Assembly (NCBI GenBank): GCA_949529445.1
Contig: CATISA010000109.1
Location: 1-42,420 of the forward strand
Source: Alphaproteobacteria bacterium UBA4588
GTDB taxonomy: Bacteria > Pseudomonadota > Alphaproteobacteria > Puniceispirillales > Puniceispirillaceae
Direction of reading: 5' to 3'
DNA: 42,420 bases
Below, one piece after another: positions 1-9,423 of this stretch. Numbering within the stretch: the first letter of the stretch is position 1; every line of letters begins with the position of its first letter. The position numbers and the translations under genes were made by a program. The notes beneath the pieces are model-generated. The model did not search any database. It saw only the letters and a list, made by a program, of their open reading frames with translations, and had not been told where the DNA came from.

Positions 1-992
1 ACGCCCTCAAACATCAGTGTCACCGCCCCATTTGCAAGTGGCCCATAAACGATATAGCTATGACCGGTTACCCAGCCAACATCAGCCGTGCACCAATAGA
101 CATCCCCATCTTGATAATCAAATACATAATGGTGGGTCATAGACGCATAGACCATATAGCCGCCTGTAGTATGCAAGACACCCTTCGGTTTGCCTGTAGA
201 CCCTGATGTATAGAGGATAAACATTGGGTCCTCAGCATTCATTTCTTCAGCAGGGCAATCAGCTGATACAGCAGCAGTGGCTTGGTGATACCAGACATCG
301 CGACCCTCAACCCAGTCAATGGTACCGCCTGTACGTTTGACAACAAAGCAGGCTGTACAATCGGGGCAGGATTCAAGCGCTTTATCAGTATTTGCCTTAA
401 GTGGGATAACTTTACCGCCACGGATGCCTTCATCAGAGGTAATGACACAGTTTGACTGACAATCTTGAATTCTGCCCGCCAGCGCCTCAGGAGAGAAGCC
501 GCCAAATACTACAGAATGAATTGCCCCGATGCGTGTGCATGCCAACATAGCGACAGCAGCCTCCGGCACCATCGGCATATAAATTGTAACACGGTCGCCT
601 TTTGTGATACCGCGCTCTTTTAGCGCGTTTGCAAAACGGCAGACCTGCTCATGTAGTTCTTTATACGTGATATGAAGCGCGTCAGCCGGGTCATCACCTT
701 CCCAGATGATTGCCGTCTGATCGCCACGGGCGGCAAGATGCCTGTCGAGGCAGTTTTCGGACGCGTTTAATGTGCCATCTTCAAACCATTTAATTCGCAG
801 ATCTGCTTTATCATAGGATACATCAGACACGGTACTAAAGGGCGTTTTCCATGAAATTCGTTTTCCATGTTCGCCCCAGAAGCTATCATTGTTATCAAGG
901 GTAGCCTGATATAATCGCTGATAACCGGCCTCATCAATATGAGCTTGTTCTGCCTGCTGTGCGCTTGGCGCAAAAATGCGTGTTTCAGTCAT
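1..992 (-). CDS. acs: acetyl-CoA synthetase, N-terminal part (truncated by window edge)
   Basis: AMP-forming acetate--CoA ligase, which activates acetate through acetyl-AMP to acetyl-CoA in the cytoplasm. About 330 of the roughly 650 residues usual for the family are present; the 3' part lies beyond position 1. The reading frame is open throughout. The adenylate-forming P-loop motif [11 protein letters not shown] is read near positions 190-220, preceded by the Acs-typical stretch [11 protein letters not shown] and followed by the Acs-typical [12 protein letters not shown]. The start is the ATG at 990-992 (MTETRIFAP), with GGAGGG nine bases upstream. recX lies upstream on the same strand, 113 bases away, so acs may have its own promoter. 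Family assignment is firm; whether the gene is intact cannot be judged here. Confidence 0.95.
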   Translation of the reverse strand, partial: MTETRIFAPSAQQAEQAHIDEAGYQRLYQATLDNNDSFWGEHGKRISWKTPFSTVSDVSYDKADLRIKWFEDGTLNASENCLDRHLAARGDQTAIIWEGDDPADALHITYKELHEQVCRFANALKERGITKGDRVTIYMPMVPEAAVAMLACTRIGAIHSVVFGGFSPEALAGRIQDCQSNCVITSDEGIRGGKVIPLKANTDKALESCPDCTACFVVKRTGGTIDWVEGRDVWYHQATAAVSADCPAEEMNAEDPMFILYTSGSTGKPKGVLHTTGGYMVYASMTHHYVFDYQDGDVYWCTADVGWVTGHSYIVYGPLANGAVTLMFEG

Positions 993-1105
993 CCGTAAAA
1001 ACCCTCCACAAACTTCAAAAATATGTGTCTTTTTTAGCTGCTACTCTTATGTTCTGTGATATTATAAAGCCGCGTTAAGAGCAAGTATGGGGCGCCCACA
1101 TTGAC

Positions 1106-1738
1106 TTAGCATTCGCCAGCCTCAGTGACCTCACTCAGCAGGTCTTCTGCTTCTTGCGGGCATGTTAGAGAAAGGACGCGGCGGGCATGTTCATGAGAAA
1201 AACCAGCGCGCGCTAGTTTCCCAAGTTGTTTCTGTTGCTCATGTGCTTCTATTGGAAAACGCCGACTATAAGGCCCGATGCGTTTTTTGCGGGCACTTAT
1301 AATGCAGGCGGCAAGTTCGATGGCCTGCGGATCATGGTGGCCAGTATCAGACGGGGGGCGTGCCATAAGCTCAGAGGTGATTTCGCTGGTGATGCCTGCC
1401 TGCATGAGTTTGTGCGTGAGGGCAGCGCGTGACTGGCCTTGTGCCCGTCCACTGCGTATTTTTGAGAGTGCAAATTGCTGGTCATCAACATAACCAAGCC
1501 GCTGACATTCTTCTATGGTTGCTACAATAGCCGGTAGTAGCCTGTCTTCGGGTACCATTTCAAGTTTGCGTGCGGCAAACCGGATCAAAACCTTCTTTAA
1601 TCTATGCGTTGTGGAACCGTAGCGCCCAAGATAATGCAGTGCCTTATTTCGAAGCCGTGCCTGAATTCGACTATCTGAAGGAGGGGGACGTGCATCAGAC
1701 CTGTCAGCAGGTCGGCGAGTTTTTGGCAGCTCGTTCAT
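1106..1738 (-). CDS. recX: RecX family regulatory protein
   Basis: A 210-residue protein of the RecX/OraA family, small helical proteins that bind RecA and limit RecA filament growth. The N-terminal 25 residues are basic and Pro-rich. The helical repeats follow: KALHYLGRYGSTTHRLKKVL near residue 32, then a segment with LGYVDDQQFA near residue 81, where the D/E-rich turn and aromatic are typical of RecX, and then the RAALTHKLMQAGI repeat. The C-terminus retains a third repeat (KLARAGFSHEHARRVL). RecX homologues diverge strongly, so the family call rests on repeat pattern and length. recA is not adjacent, as is common in Alphaproteobacteria. The start is ATG at 1736-1738, with no strong ribosome binding site. 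Confidence 0.85.
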   Translation of the reverse strand: MNELPKTRRPADRSDARPPPSDSRIQARLRNKALHYLGRYGSTTHRLKKVLIRFAARKLEMVPEDRLLPAIVATIEECQRLGYVDDQQFALSKIRSGRAQGQSRAALTHKLMQAGITSEITSELMARPPSDTGHHDPQAIELAACIISARKKRIGPYSRRFPIEAHEQQKQLGKLARAGFSHEHARRVLSLTCPQEAEDLLSEVTEAGEC

Positions 1739-1822
1739 GACCGTTAGTATAGCAGTTGCTATTGTAGGCGCACAGCCTTATTTCAATGTAACAGAAGAAC
1801 ATATAAGGGTAGCCAGAAGCAG

Positions 1823-2653
1823 ATGACAAAATATACCGAACAGACAGATAGCGCTGGTACTTTGATACGTCCCATCCAGATTAGAGCATTCAATATAATC
1901 GGAATTACAACGCTATATCATAAAGAAGTGCAACGGTTTATGAAAGTCGCAATGCAGGCTTTATGCGCGCCTGTTGTGACGGCGATGCTGTTCATGATGG
2001 TCTTTTCTGTTGCGCTTGGTGACCGCGCCGCACCCTATGAAGGGGTACGATTTGCAGCCTTTCTTGCGCCAGGTCTTATTATGATGGCGGTTTTGCAGAA
2101 TGCTTTTGCCAATACATCCTCGTCATTTGTAATCGGGAAAGTTCAAGGGAATATTGTCGATATTTTGATGCCACCACTCGGGCCGGGCGAAGTGCTGACA
2201 GCGATGGTTTGTGCCGGCATTACCCGCGGCGTTCTTGTTGGGTGTGCCTGTGCCACAACGTTTATTTTTCTCGGTGGGATCAGCATGCCGGCTGCGCCCT
2301 TCATTGCTATTATTTTTCTTTTGTTTGGTGCAATGTTAATGTCATTCGCTGGTGTTCTTGCTGGGATTTGGGCACAGAAATTTGATTCGCTTGCAGCAAT
2401 CACCAATTTTATAATCCAGCCACTAGCGTTCTTGTCAGGAACATTTTATTCAATACATGCCCTGCCAGCGCCTTTTGATGTAATTGCAGCATCAAATCCT
2501 GTGTTTATGGTGATTGATGGTTTTCGCTATGGTATGATAGGACAGGCTGATGGGTCGCTTCTGTTCAGCAGCGGCATCCTGATTGCGCTCAATATTTTAC
2601 TCGCGATACTTTGTTTTTACATTTTTAAAAGTGGTTATCGCTTGAAAAGCTAA
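1823..2653 (+). CDS. ABC-2 type transporter permease
   Basis: A 276-residue integral membrane protein of the ABC-2 permease family (YadH/NodJ-like exporters of lipids, polysaccharides or drugs). A cytosolic N-terminus of about 30 residues leads into six hydrophobic segments, with the family-typical stretch around LAPGLIMMAVLQNAFANTSS near residue 88. The conserved region PLAFLSGTFYSIHALP near residue 202 precedes the last two helices and is the ABC-2 signature area. No ATP-binding partner is encoded on either side: recX is upstream on the other strand and the dCTP deaminase is downstream. The ATPase must therefore be elsewhere, and the substrate cannot be inferred. The start is ATG at 1823. 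Family confidence is high, function unknown. Confidence 0.87.
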   Translation: MTKYTEQTDSAGTLIRPIQIRAFNIIGITTLYHKEVQRFMKVAMQALCAPVVTAMLFMMVFSVALGDRAAPYEGVRFAAFLAPGLIMMAVLQNAFANTSSSFVIGKVQGNIVDILMPPLGPGEVLTAMVCAGITRGVLVGCACATTFIFLGGISMPAAPFIAIIFLLFGAMLMSFAGVLAGIWAQKFDSLAAITNFIIQPLAFLSGTFYSIHALPAPFDVIAASNPVFMVIDGFRYGMIGQADGSLLFSSGILIALNILLAILCFYIFKSGYRLKS

Positions 2654-2743
2654 CCCGCGCTCTGGCACACTCTGCCACACAACTATATTGTTTCCGCAAA
2701 ATATAACATCTCCTTCGTATGACTGGCCGAAAGACAAATTCTG

Positions 2744-3901
2744 ATGACGAAAAATACAAAGACAGATGCGCATAAGGACGGGATTTTACCGGTTCAGCAA
2801 CTCTATCAGGCTGTTGCAGCAGGCCAGCTGATAGCATCAGCTCCGCTCGCAGAAGGCCAGCTTCAGCCTGCCAGCCTTGATTTGCGTCTCGGGCCGCGTG
2901 CGTGGCGCCTGCAAGCGTCTTTTCTGCCTGGTGCAGGTCAGACTGTTCAAGAAAAAATTGATAGATTTGCAATGCATGAACTTGACCTATCCGATGGAGC
3001 AGTTCTTGAAAAAGGATGTGTTTATCTGGTTGAGTTAATGGAACGACTTGCCTTGCCAGAAAATTTGTCAGCCATCGCTAATCCAAAAAGCTCAACGGGC
3101 CGGCTAGATGTCTTTACCCGCTTAATAAGCGACAGGGCACAGGAATTTGAATCTGTTGAAGCCGGCTATGAAGGGCCGCTTTATGCAGAAATATCGCCAC
3201 GGACATTTTCCATTTTAGCCCGTCAGGGTAGCCGGTTATCACAGCTTCGCCTGCGCCGAGGGGCATCGCGACTAAATGATGACCAGCTGGCTGAGCTGCA
3301 ACAAAATCATGGTCTTGTTAGTGCCACAGCTAATCCAGATGCCGACCTGAACCAAAATTCGGACTTTCTGGCTAGCATCAATGATGGCATTGGCCTGTCT
3401 GTAAATCTGCATGCAGATGGACCGGATGGCATTATTGGCTGGCGTGCCCGAAAGTATGCAGGGCTTATCGATATTGATAAGGCGGCAAGTCATCCCATTA
3501 GCCGGTTTTGGGAAGCGGTGCGCACAGATGATTTAACAGGCGGCGGTCTGGTTCTTAATCCAGATGAATTCTATATTCTTGCAAGCCGTGAATTTGTTTG
3601 CGTTCCATCATGTTATGCAGCAGAAATGCGAGCCTATGATACACGGGTCGGTGAATTCAGAGCGCATTATGCTGGATTTTTTGATCCCGGATTTGGGATT
3701 TCAGAGATTGGTGCGGCGCCGACGCGGGCTGTGCTTGAGGTGCGCTCACATGATGTGCCATTTCTTATTGAACACGGGCAAATCGTCTGCCGGCTTGTCT
3801 ATGAACCAATGGCTGATGTGCCAGAAGCGCTTTATGGTGCGCAAGGATCTGGCTCTAACTATCAATCCCAGGGGCTAAAACTCGCGAAGCATTTCTGCTA
3901 G
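2744..3901 (+). CDS. dcd: 2'-deoxycytidine 5'-triphosphate deaminase (large alphaproteobacterial form)
   Basis: Deaminates dCTP to dUTP, feeding thymidylate synthesis. At 385 residues it is about twice the length of E. coli Dcd (193) and matches the long DCD family (Pfam PF06559), which looks like two dUTPase-fold units in tandem. The first unit has QPASLDLRLG at 41-50 and the substrate-site segment IANPKSSTGRLD at 111-122. The second unit, from about residue 212, has GWRARKYAGLIDID and then FDPGFG near 313-318, which resembles the dUTPase/DCD core motif. The start at 2744 (MTKNTKTD) is chosen for length; upstream Shine-Dalgarno pairing is weak. It lies 87 bases before argD on the same strand. 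Confidence 0.88.
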   Translation: MTKNTKTDAHKDGILPVQQLYQAVAAGQLIASAPLAEGQLQPASLDLRLGPRAWRLQASFLPGAGQTVQEKIDRFAMHELDLSDGAVLEKGCVYLVELMERLALPENLSAIANPKSSTGRLDVFTRLISDRAQEFESVEAGYEGPLYAEISPRTFSILARQGSRLSQLRLRRGASRLNDDQLAELQQNHGLVSATANPDADLNQNSDFLASINDGIGLSVNLHADGPDGIIGWRARKYAGLIDIDKAASHPISRFWEAVRTDDLTGGGLVLNPDEFYILASREFVCVPSCYAAEMRAYDTRVGEFRAHYAGFFDPGFGISEIGAAPTRAVLEVRSHDVPFLIEHGQIVCRLVYEPMADVPEALYGAQGSGSNYQSQGLKLAKHFC

Positions 3902-3988
3902 TTTTGCATGTGCTGCTTGACTCATTATGCGTTAACCAGTCATACAATTCTCTTTTTCTGCTCGTTGACGTAAAAGGAATAGCGCATC

Positions 3989-5194
3989 ATGGGCGCACCA
4001 GATGAGATAATGAGAAAAGCTATTATGCCAACCTATGGACGGGCACCTGTTTCGTTCGTCCGCGGCGTGGGCAGTTGGCTCTATACCGCTGAGGGCGATG
4101 CCTACCTTGATGTCGCCTCTGGTATAGCCGTCAATATTTTTGGTCACAGCCACCCGCGTCTGGTGGAGGCGCTCACGAGTCAGGCCGGTCAGCTATGGCA
4201 TACATCAAACTTGTATCAGATTCCGCAGCAAGAAAAATTGGCTTATCGCCTTGCACAACATGCACAGCTTGATCAGACCTTTTTCTGTAATTCAGGCGCA
4301 GAGGCAAATGAAGCTGCAGTAAAAGTAGCGCGCCGGTTCCAGTATCGTTCAGGCCACCCCGAAAGAATAAAAGTTATTTGTGCAGGTGGCGCCTTTCATG
4401 GCCGGACACTGGCCATGCTTGCAGCAACAGATAAAGAGCTGTTCCGCGAAGGCTTTGGCCCAATGCCGGCAGGGTTTGTGCATGTCCCGTTTGGCAATTT
4501 GAATGCTTTGCGTGATATCATGTCTGATGATGTGGCGGCTATTATGGTCGAGCCGGTTCAAGGTGAAGGCGGTGCGCGTGCTGCACCCGAAGGCTATCTT
4601 GATGGCCTTGCTGATGCTGCCCAAGAATTTGGCGCCCTTGTTATCGCTGATGAAGTTCAGTGTGGGCTTGGTCGGACAGGTAAAATTTTTGCCTTCCAGC
4701 ATAGCTCAATTCAGCCAGATATTGTTGTGCTGGCCAAGGGCCTTGGTGGCGGCATTCCGATTGGGGCTGTCATTGCACGTGCTGATATTGGTGAGGCTAT
4801 GGGACCAGGTAGTCACGGTTCAACCTTTGGCGGCAACCCACTTTCAACCGCCTGCGGCAATGCTGTTCTTGATGGTCTTGAAGAAGAAGGATTCATGACC
4901 GGCGTGCAGCATAGAATCAGCCTGCTTGATGATGTGGTGTTGCGTCTTCACTCAAGGTTTTCTGATATTATTTTAGAAGTTCGCGGTGCGGGGTTTCTGC
5001 GCGGGATGAAGCTGCATGATAATATTCTAGCTGGTGATGTAACAGCAGCGTTACGCGAGCGACACCTTCTTGTCGTGCCAGCCGCTGATAATGTTGTTAG
5101 ATTGCTGCCACCTCTCACCATTACCGAAGATGAAATTACGCAAGTTGAGGCACATTTCATAGCGTGTTTTGACAGTTTATCAGCGAGTAAATAA
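3989..5194 (+). CDS. argD: acetylornithine aminotransferase
   Basis: A PLP-dependent class III aminotransferase of 401 residues. It converts N-acetylglutamate semialdehyde to N-acetylornithine in arginine synthesis, and the same enzyme often serves as the succinyldiaminopimelate aminotransferase in lysine synthesis. Visible motifs: LDVASGIAVNIFGHSHP near residue 32, FFCNSGAEANEAAVK near 98 (PLP phosphate binding), IADEVQCGLGRTG near 219 (PLP ring Asp), and the Schiff-base lysine in LAKGLGGGIPIG, Lys250 by codon count. Start ATG at 3989 with AAAGGA upstream. The stop TAA overlaps the argF start (TAATG, one base), so argD-argF are translationally coupled. argJ, an earlier step of the same pathway, is also in this window at 39871-41109. 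Confidence 0.95.
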   Translation: MGAPDEIMRKAIMPTYGRAPVSFVRGVGSWLYTAEGDAYLDVASGIAVNIFGHSHPRLVEALTSQAGQLWHTSNLYQIPQQEKLAYRLAQHAQLDQTFFCNSGAEANEAAVKVARRFQYRSGHPERIKVICAGGAFHGRTLAMLAATDKELFREGFGPMPAGFVHVPFGNLNALRDIMSDDVAAIMVEPVQGEGGARAAPEGYLDGLADAAQEFGALVIADEVQCGLGRTGKIFAFQHSSIQPDIVVLAKGLGGGIPIGAVIARADIGEAMGPGSHGSTFGGNPLSTACGNAVLDGLEEEGFMTGVQHRISLLDDVVLRLHSRFSDIILEVRGAGFLRGMKLHDNILAGDVTAALRERHLLVVPAADNVVRLLPPLTITEDEITQVEAHFIACFDSLSASK

Positions 5195-6093
5195 TGAGAC
5201 ATTTTCTAGATTTAAGCGATTTTGACGCTGAACGACTTACCTCTATTCTCGATATGGCAGCGGCAATGAAATCTGGTGCAGTCGCCCCCAAACCGCTTGC
5301 GGGAAAAACGGTGGGCATGATTTTCGAAAAACCATCAACGCGCACCCGAGTTTCATTTGAGGTTGGAATCACCCAGCTTGGCGGAACACCGTTGATGCTC
5401 TCCTCTAGTGATTTACAAATTGGCCGCGGCGAAGAAATCTCGGACACGGCTAAAGTGCTGTCGCGTTACCTAGACGCCATCATGATTAGGGCATTATCGC
5501 ATAAAACCTTAGCTGAGCTAGCAAAGAATTGTTCAATTCCTGTGATTAATGGCCTAACAGATTTATCTCACCCTTGTCAGCTAATGGCTGATATGCAGAC
5601 GATGAGAGAACGTCTTGGTCCTCTTGAAAATCAGATTGTTACCTGGTTTGGCGATGGCAATAATGTGGCTAATAGCTGGATTGAAGCCGCAGCACTTTTT
5701 GGATTCGAACTTCGCCTTGCTGGACCAGAAGCCTATCATTCACCAGCGGAGCTGATTGCATGGGCCCGCAAAAAGGGTGCAAATATCCTGTTAATGGAAG
5801 ATAGTGCAGAAGCCGCCCGTGACGCCACTGTGTTGGTTACAGATGTTTGGATTTCGATGGGAGATGCCGAAGGAACAAGGGTGGCAGACTTGCAGCCCTA
5901 CCAGGTTAATCAGAAACTGATGAGCCTTGCTGCGCCAGATGCCATTTTTATGCATTGCCTTCCTGCGATTCGTGGCATGGAAGTAACAACTGAGGTTATT
6001 GATGGTCGGCAATCAGCTGTCTTTGATGAAGCCGAGAACAGGCTTCATGCGCAGAAAGCAATTCTTGCACATATTTTTGATGAGAATTTTTAG
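5194..6093 (+). CDS. argF: ornithine carbamoyltransferase
   Basis: Makes citrulline from ornithine and carbamoyl phosphate in the arginine pathway. It is 299 residues, normal for a catabolic or anabolic OTC subunit. The carbamoyl-phosphate motif STRTR is at 48-52, the HPCQ motif at 126-129 and the ornithine-site HCLP at 254-257, so all the main active-site signatures are present. The start ATG at 5194 shares one base with the argD stop codon. hslO begins 76 bases downstream. The argD-argF-hslO order is a common alphaproteobacterial arrangement. Confidence 0.96.
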   Translation: MRHFLDLSDFDAERLTSILDMAAAMKSGAVAPKPLAGKTVGMIFEKPSTRTRVSFEVGITQLGGTPLMLSSSDLQIGRGEEISDTAKVLSRYLDAIMIRALSHKTLAELAKNCSIPVINGLTDLSHPCQLMADMQTMRERLGPLENQIVTWFGDGNNVANSWIEAAALFGFELRLAGPEAYHSPAELIAWARKKGANILLMEDSAEAARDATVLVTDVWISMGDAEGTRVADLQPYQVNQKLMSLAAPDAIFMHCLPAIRGMEVTTEVIDGRQSAVFDEAENRLHAQKAILAHIFDENF

Positions 6094-6169
6094 GCCTTAA
6101 TGAAAGTATGCCTGAGCATAAGGCTCATTGCTGATGTCAAACAACCGTTAATAACAGGATGGTAAAACA

Positions 6170-7105
6170 GTGACAGTAACGACGGATGTGCCGCAGGAAA
6201 TCGCTCGCTCAGGGATCGTACCATTTTATCTTACTGGTACAGAGGCGAGTACAATTCCGATTATTCGTGGCAGGTTCGCCCGACTTTTTACTCCAGCATC
6301 AGATATTCTTAATCGCCATGATTATCCGGATGCTGTTAGCGAGCTCTGCGCAGAAAGCATGGCACTGGCAGCCTGTCTGTCTGCAACGCTAAAATTTGAC
6401 GGGGTTTTCACCTTGCAGGCGAAAGGTGATGGTGCTGTCAGAACATTATTTTCTGATGTGACCTCACAAGGGCATGTGCGGTGTTATGCAGCCTTCGACG
6501 ACACTGCAGTCGTCGGCGCTCCGCCGGCCAGGCCCTCAGTGCTTCCACGTCTGATGGGTGGCGGTTATATGGCCTTCACGATTGACCAATCAGATACTGA
6601 CCAGCGCTATCAGGGCATTGTAGAACTTGATGGCCCACATCTTGGCGATGCTGCAGAAACCTGGTTCCGGAATTCAGAGCAAATGGCAACAAAACTTATT
6701 TCTGCTGCACAAAAAACAGATGCAGGCTGGGTATCATCTGCGCTATTCCTGCAGCAAATTGCGGCAGATGGAGGGCATCGGAATAATAATATTGATCTTG
6801 AAGATGCTTGGCACACAGCGCTGATGTTGCTCTCCTCTGTGAAGCGGGCAGAAATGCTTGATCCTAATTTGCCAGATACAGACCTTCTCTTTCGTCTTTT
6901 TAATGCGCAAGCCCTTCATATTCAGCAAAGCCGGCCACTTACCGATAGCTGTCGTTGTTCTGATGATAAGGTATATTCAATGCTCACAAGCCTGAGTGAA
7001 GAGCAGTTACGCGATCTTGTGGACGAGATACAGAATCTCTCCGTTGAGTGTGAATTTTGTAAACGCAGTCGTATCCATCGCCTTGATGATATTTTGAACG
7101 CCTAA
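6170..7105 (+). CDS. hslO: redox-regulated molecular chaperone Hsp33
   Basis: A cytosolic holdase chaperone that becomes active when oxidation releases its zinc. The 311-residue protein has the N-terminal Hsp33 fold and the C-terminal redox switch with four zinc-binding cysteines, CRC at 261-263 and CEFC at 294-297, in the CxC...CxxC pattern of the family. The start is GTG at 6170 (MTVTTDVPQ), supported by AGGATGG seven bases upstream; no in-frame ATG nearby gives a better N-terminus. It follows argF by 76 bases and may be cotranscribed. No hairpin terminator is seen downstream, only a run of eight T near 7114. Confidence 0.94.
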   Translation: MTVTTDVPQEIARSGIVPFYLTGTEASTIPIIRGRFARLFTPASDILNRHDYPDAVSELCAESMALAACLSATLKFDGVFTLQAKGDGAVRTLFSDVTSQGHVRCYAAFDDTAVVGAPPARPSVLPRLMGGGYMAFTIDQSDTDQRYQGIVELDGPHLGDAAETWFRNSEQMATKLISAAQKTDAGWVSSALFLQQIAADGGHRNNNIDLEDAWHTALMLLSSVKRAEMLDPNLPDTDLLFRLFNAQALHIQQSRPLTDSCRCSDDKVYSMLTSLSEEQLRDLVDEIQNLSVECEFCKRSRIHRLDDILNA

Positions 7106-7233
7106 CGGTCAATTTTTTTTACGGGTATCTTTACCTTTTGCATTTTCACCACACTTGATTATCATTTACTTAGTGTTTTAAGCAGCATTGCTGACATTTC
7201 TGTATCAACAATCTTAGGATAAGGTGACGCCTA

Positions 7234-7848
7234 ATGAGAATCCGTTTGATATCTGTGATTAAAAAAGCCTCACTTTTTAGCATGCTTTTTCTCTCTGTTT
7301 CGCTATTTTCAGGATGTGTAACATCACAAAAAACTGAGGTAACGCCCCCTAGCTTTAACGCTTCAGGCTATGATACGCTTCGCATTAATGCTCGCAAGTT
7401 AGAGATGATTGAAAATTGGCAAATGCCAATGGAGCCGCCACATATTGAGCATATGCTTGAGCCAACCATGTCTGGTCTGGTTGTTGATTGGGCAAGCCGT
7501 ATTCTGGTCCCGGTCGGTGGCTCAGGTGAGCTCATCCTCACCATTTCAAAGGCCTCTGTGACGGTAAACGAGCTGGCGAAAGAAGCAGATTTTGTGAGCC
7601 TGTTTAAAAACCAGCAGGAAAGCGAAATCAAGGTTGAGCTAAAAGCGCATCTGATGTGGATACAGCCTATTGGTAATAGGCAAGGGACAATTGAAATTGA
7701 TGCATCCACATCCCGAACAGTCCCTGAATCGGCGACACCAAATAATTATGATGTTGCGGTAAGGAAGACGATGCTTGATGCTATTGCCCAAATGGATGGA
7801 CAGGCGCGCATGAAGATTGCTGAAATTGCAGGGTTTGTGCTACCCTAA
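7234..7848 (+). CDS. predicted lipoprotein of unknown function
   Basis: A 204-residue protein with a lipoprotein signal peptide: basic N-terminus (MRIRLISVIKK), hydrophobic segment, and lipobox LFSGC with the acylated Cys at residue 28. The mature part has no transmembrane segment and no motif I recognise. It mixes beta-prone stretches (GELILTISKASVTVN; EIKVELKAHLMWIQP) with a C-terminal helix, as in small outer-membrane-anchored periplasmic proteins. Asp at +2 is absent (C-V-T), which is compatible with sorting to the outer membrane. The start ATG at 7234 has AAGGTGA upstream. It ends four bases from the convergent trkH stop. The function is not known to me. Confidence 0.8.
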   Translation: MRIRLISVIKKASLFSMLFLSVSLFSGCVTSQKTEVTPPSFNASGYDTLRINARKLEMIENWQMPMEPPHIEHMLEPTMSGLVVDWASRILVPVGGSGELILTISKASVTVNELAKEADFVSLFKNQQESEIKVELKAHLMWIQPIGNRQGTIEIDASTSRTVPESATPNNYDVAVRKTMLDAIAQMDGQARMKIAEIAGFVLP

Positions 7849-7852
7849 CGCG

Positions 7853-9298
7853 CTAGCGGCGCCAGAATAAGGGGTTCAAAATCACAAGGACAGTGAATAA
7901 TTCAAGTCTGCCAAGTAGCATGCCAACACACATCAGCCATTTAGCGGCATGTGGCAGTGAGCTAAAATCACCTGCCGGACCTATAACATCTCCTAATCCA
8001 GGTCCAACGTTTGACAGTGACGTTGCAGCGCCTGAAAGGGCCGTCTGAAAATCCAGTCCTATTAGCCCCAGGAATGTTGCGAGAATAACAAAACACACAA
8101 TATAGAGATAGAAAAAGCCCATCACAGCGTCCATCACGCTGTCTGGTACAGTCCGGTCATTATAGTAGGCAAGAACAACCGCATGGGGGCGAAGGAGGCG
8201 CGCAAGCTGCACCTTGATATTAGCCGCAAGAACCTGAAGTCTAAACATCTTGATACCGCATGTTGTTGACCCAGCACAGCCGCCAATAAACATACAGATA
8301 AGCAGAATTGTTAGCGAAGAATCACCCCACAGTGCAAAGTTCGCCGTGCCATAGCCAGTTCCTGTCAGAATAGAAATGGCATTGAAACTAGAAAGACGGA
8401 GCGCATCATAGAGTGGCACGCCATCGCGGAATAAGTCAAAAGCGATAAAACTAATGACAATCAGAACAAGCATCAGAAACCAGCGGACTTGCGGGTCGCG
8501 TAACAAGGCTTGCCAGCCCCCACGCGTCAGAGATAGATAATGAATAAAAGGAAGGCTGCCAACAATCATACCGGCAATAATAATCAGCTCGATTGTATGA
8601 GATGAAAAGGCACCAACTGAACTTGTCTTTGTAGAATAGCCGCCGGTTGCAAGTGTTGTCATTGCATGGGCAAGCGCATCAAAGGCGGGCATTCCAGCAA
8701 GACTAAGCATCAACCACCACAGACCTGTTAATAGCGCATAGACAGCAAAAATGCCGCCGGCGAGCTGGGTTGCACGCGGGATCACCTTGTCAGCAGTCTC
8801 ATAACTTTCTGTCCGGAAAAGCTGCATTCCTCCAACTGATAGCATCGGCAAAACAGCCAGTGCCATAACAATAATACCAACACCGCCAAGCCACTGAAGC
8901 AAAGCGCGCCAGATAAGAATGCCATAAGAGGCCTGTTCAATCTCTGTCAATATCGTAGAGCCGGTGGTGGTAATGCCGGAAACGGATTCAAATACTGCAT
9001 CGGTAAAGGAAAGGGAAAGAGAAGAGAAATAAAGCGGAAAGGCACCAAAAAAACCAATGAGCATCCACGCGCCATTGGTGAGCAAGAAGGCTTCTTTCAG
9101 GCCAAGTTCGCGTTCATTTTTATGTAGATTTGAAAGCCATAAGCTTACACCAACAAATGCAGTGACCAGAGCTGCACCAGCAAAGGCCTGCCAGTTTGGG
9201 TCGCCCATCACCACATCAACCAGCAGTGGTACCATCATTGTACTAGCAAGGATTGTAAGTAAAAGGCCAAGAATGCTTAAAACAGGTGTTGCATGCAT
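7853..9298 (-). CDS. trkH: TrkH family potassium uptake protein
   Basis: The membrane-embedded K+ translocating subunit of a Trk-type uptake system, working with cytosolic TrkA, which is not in this window. It has 481 residues and many hydrophobic helices. Four pore-loop segments carry the selectivity-filter glycines in order: GITTTGSTI near residue 109, TLATGGYST near 217, TGTGYGTAN near 313 and SNVGPGLGD near 430, the fourfold M1-P-M2 plan of TrkH/KtrB. It converges on the lipoprotein gene with a four-base gap. The start ATG is at 9296-9298, with a weak GGAT upstream. folE lies 125 bases upstream on the same strand. Confidence 0.94.
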   Translation of the reverse strand: MHATPVLSILGLLLTILASTMMVPLLVDVVMGDPNWQAFAGAALVTAFVGVSLWLSNLHKNERELGLKEAFLLTNGAWMLIGFFGAFPLYFSSLSLSFTDAVFESVSGITTTGSTILTEIEQASYGILIWRALLQWLGGVGIIVMALAVLPMLSVGGMQLFRTESYETADKVIPRATQLAGGIFAVYALLTGLWWLMLSLAGMPAFDALAHAMTTLATGGYSTKTSSVGAFSSHTIELIIIAGMIVGSLPFIHYLSLTRGGWQALLRDPQVRWFLMLVLIVISFIAFDLFRDGVPLYDALRLSSFNAISILTGTGYGTANFALWGDSSLTILLICMFIGGCAGSTTCGIKMFRLQVLAANIKVQLARLLRPHAVVLAYYNDRTVPDSVMDAVMGFFYLYIVCFVILATFLGLIGLDFQTALSGAATSLSNVGPGLGDVIGPAGDFSSLPHAAKWLMCVGMLLGRLELFTVLVILNPLFWRR

Positions 9299-9423
9299 CG
9301 GTTCATCCGGTCTCTTTTTCCATCGATAGTCCGGCTAAAAAACAATGGTTGTGTATAATATGAACCGAACATGCTGTCCAGCATCCCGGTGCAAGGGGGA
9401 TAGTCATTCAGATCTGATAGTGA

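Noticed and set aside
3917-3948. Possible promoter upstream of argD
   Set aside because: TTGACT and TACAAT are 20 bases apart, too far for a standard sigma-70 promoter, and closer -10 candidates are poor matches.
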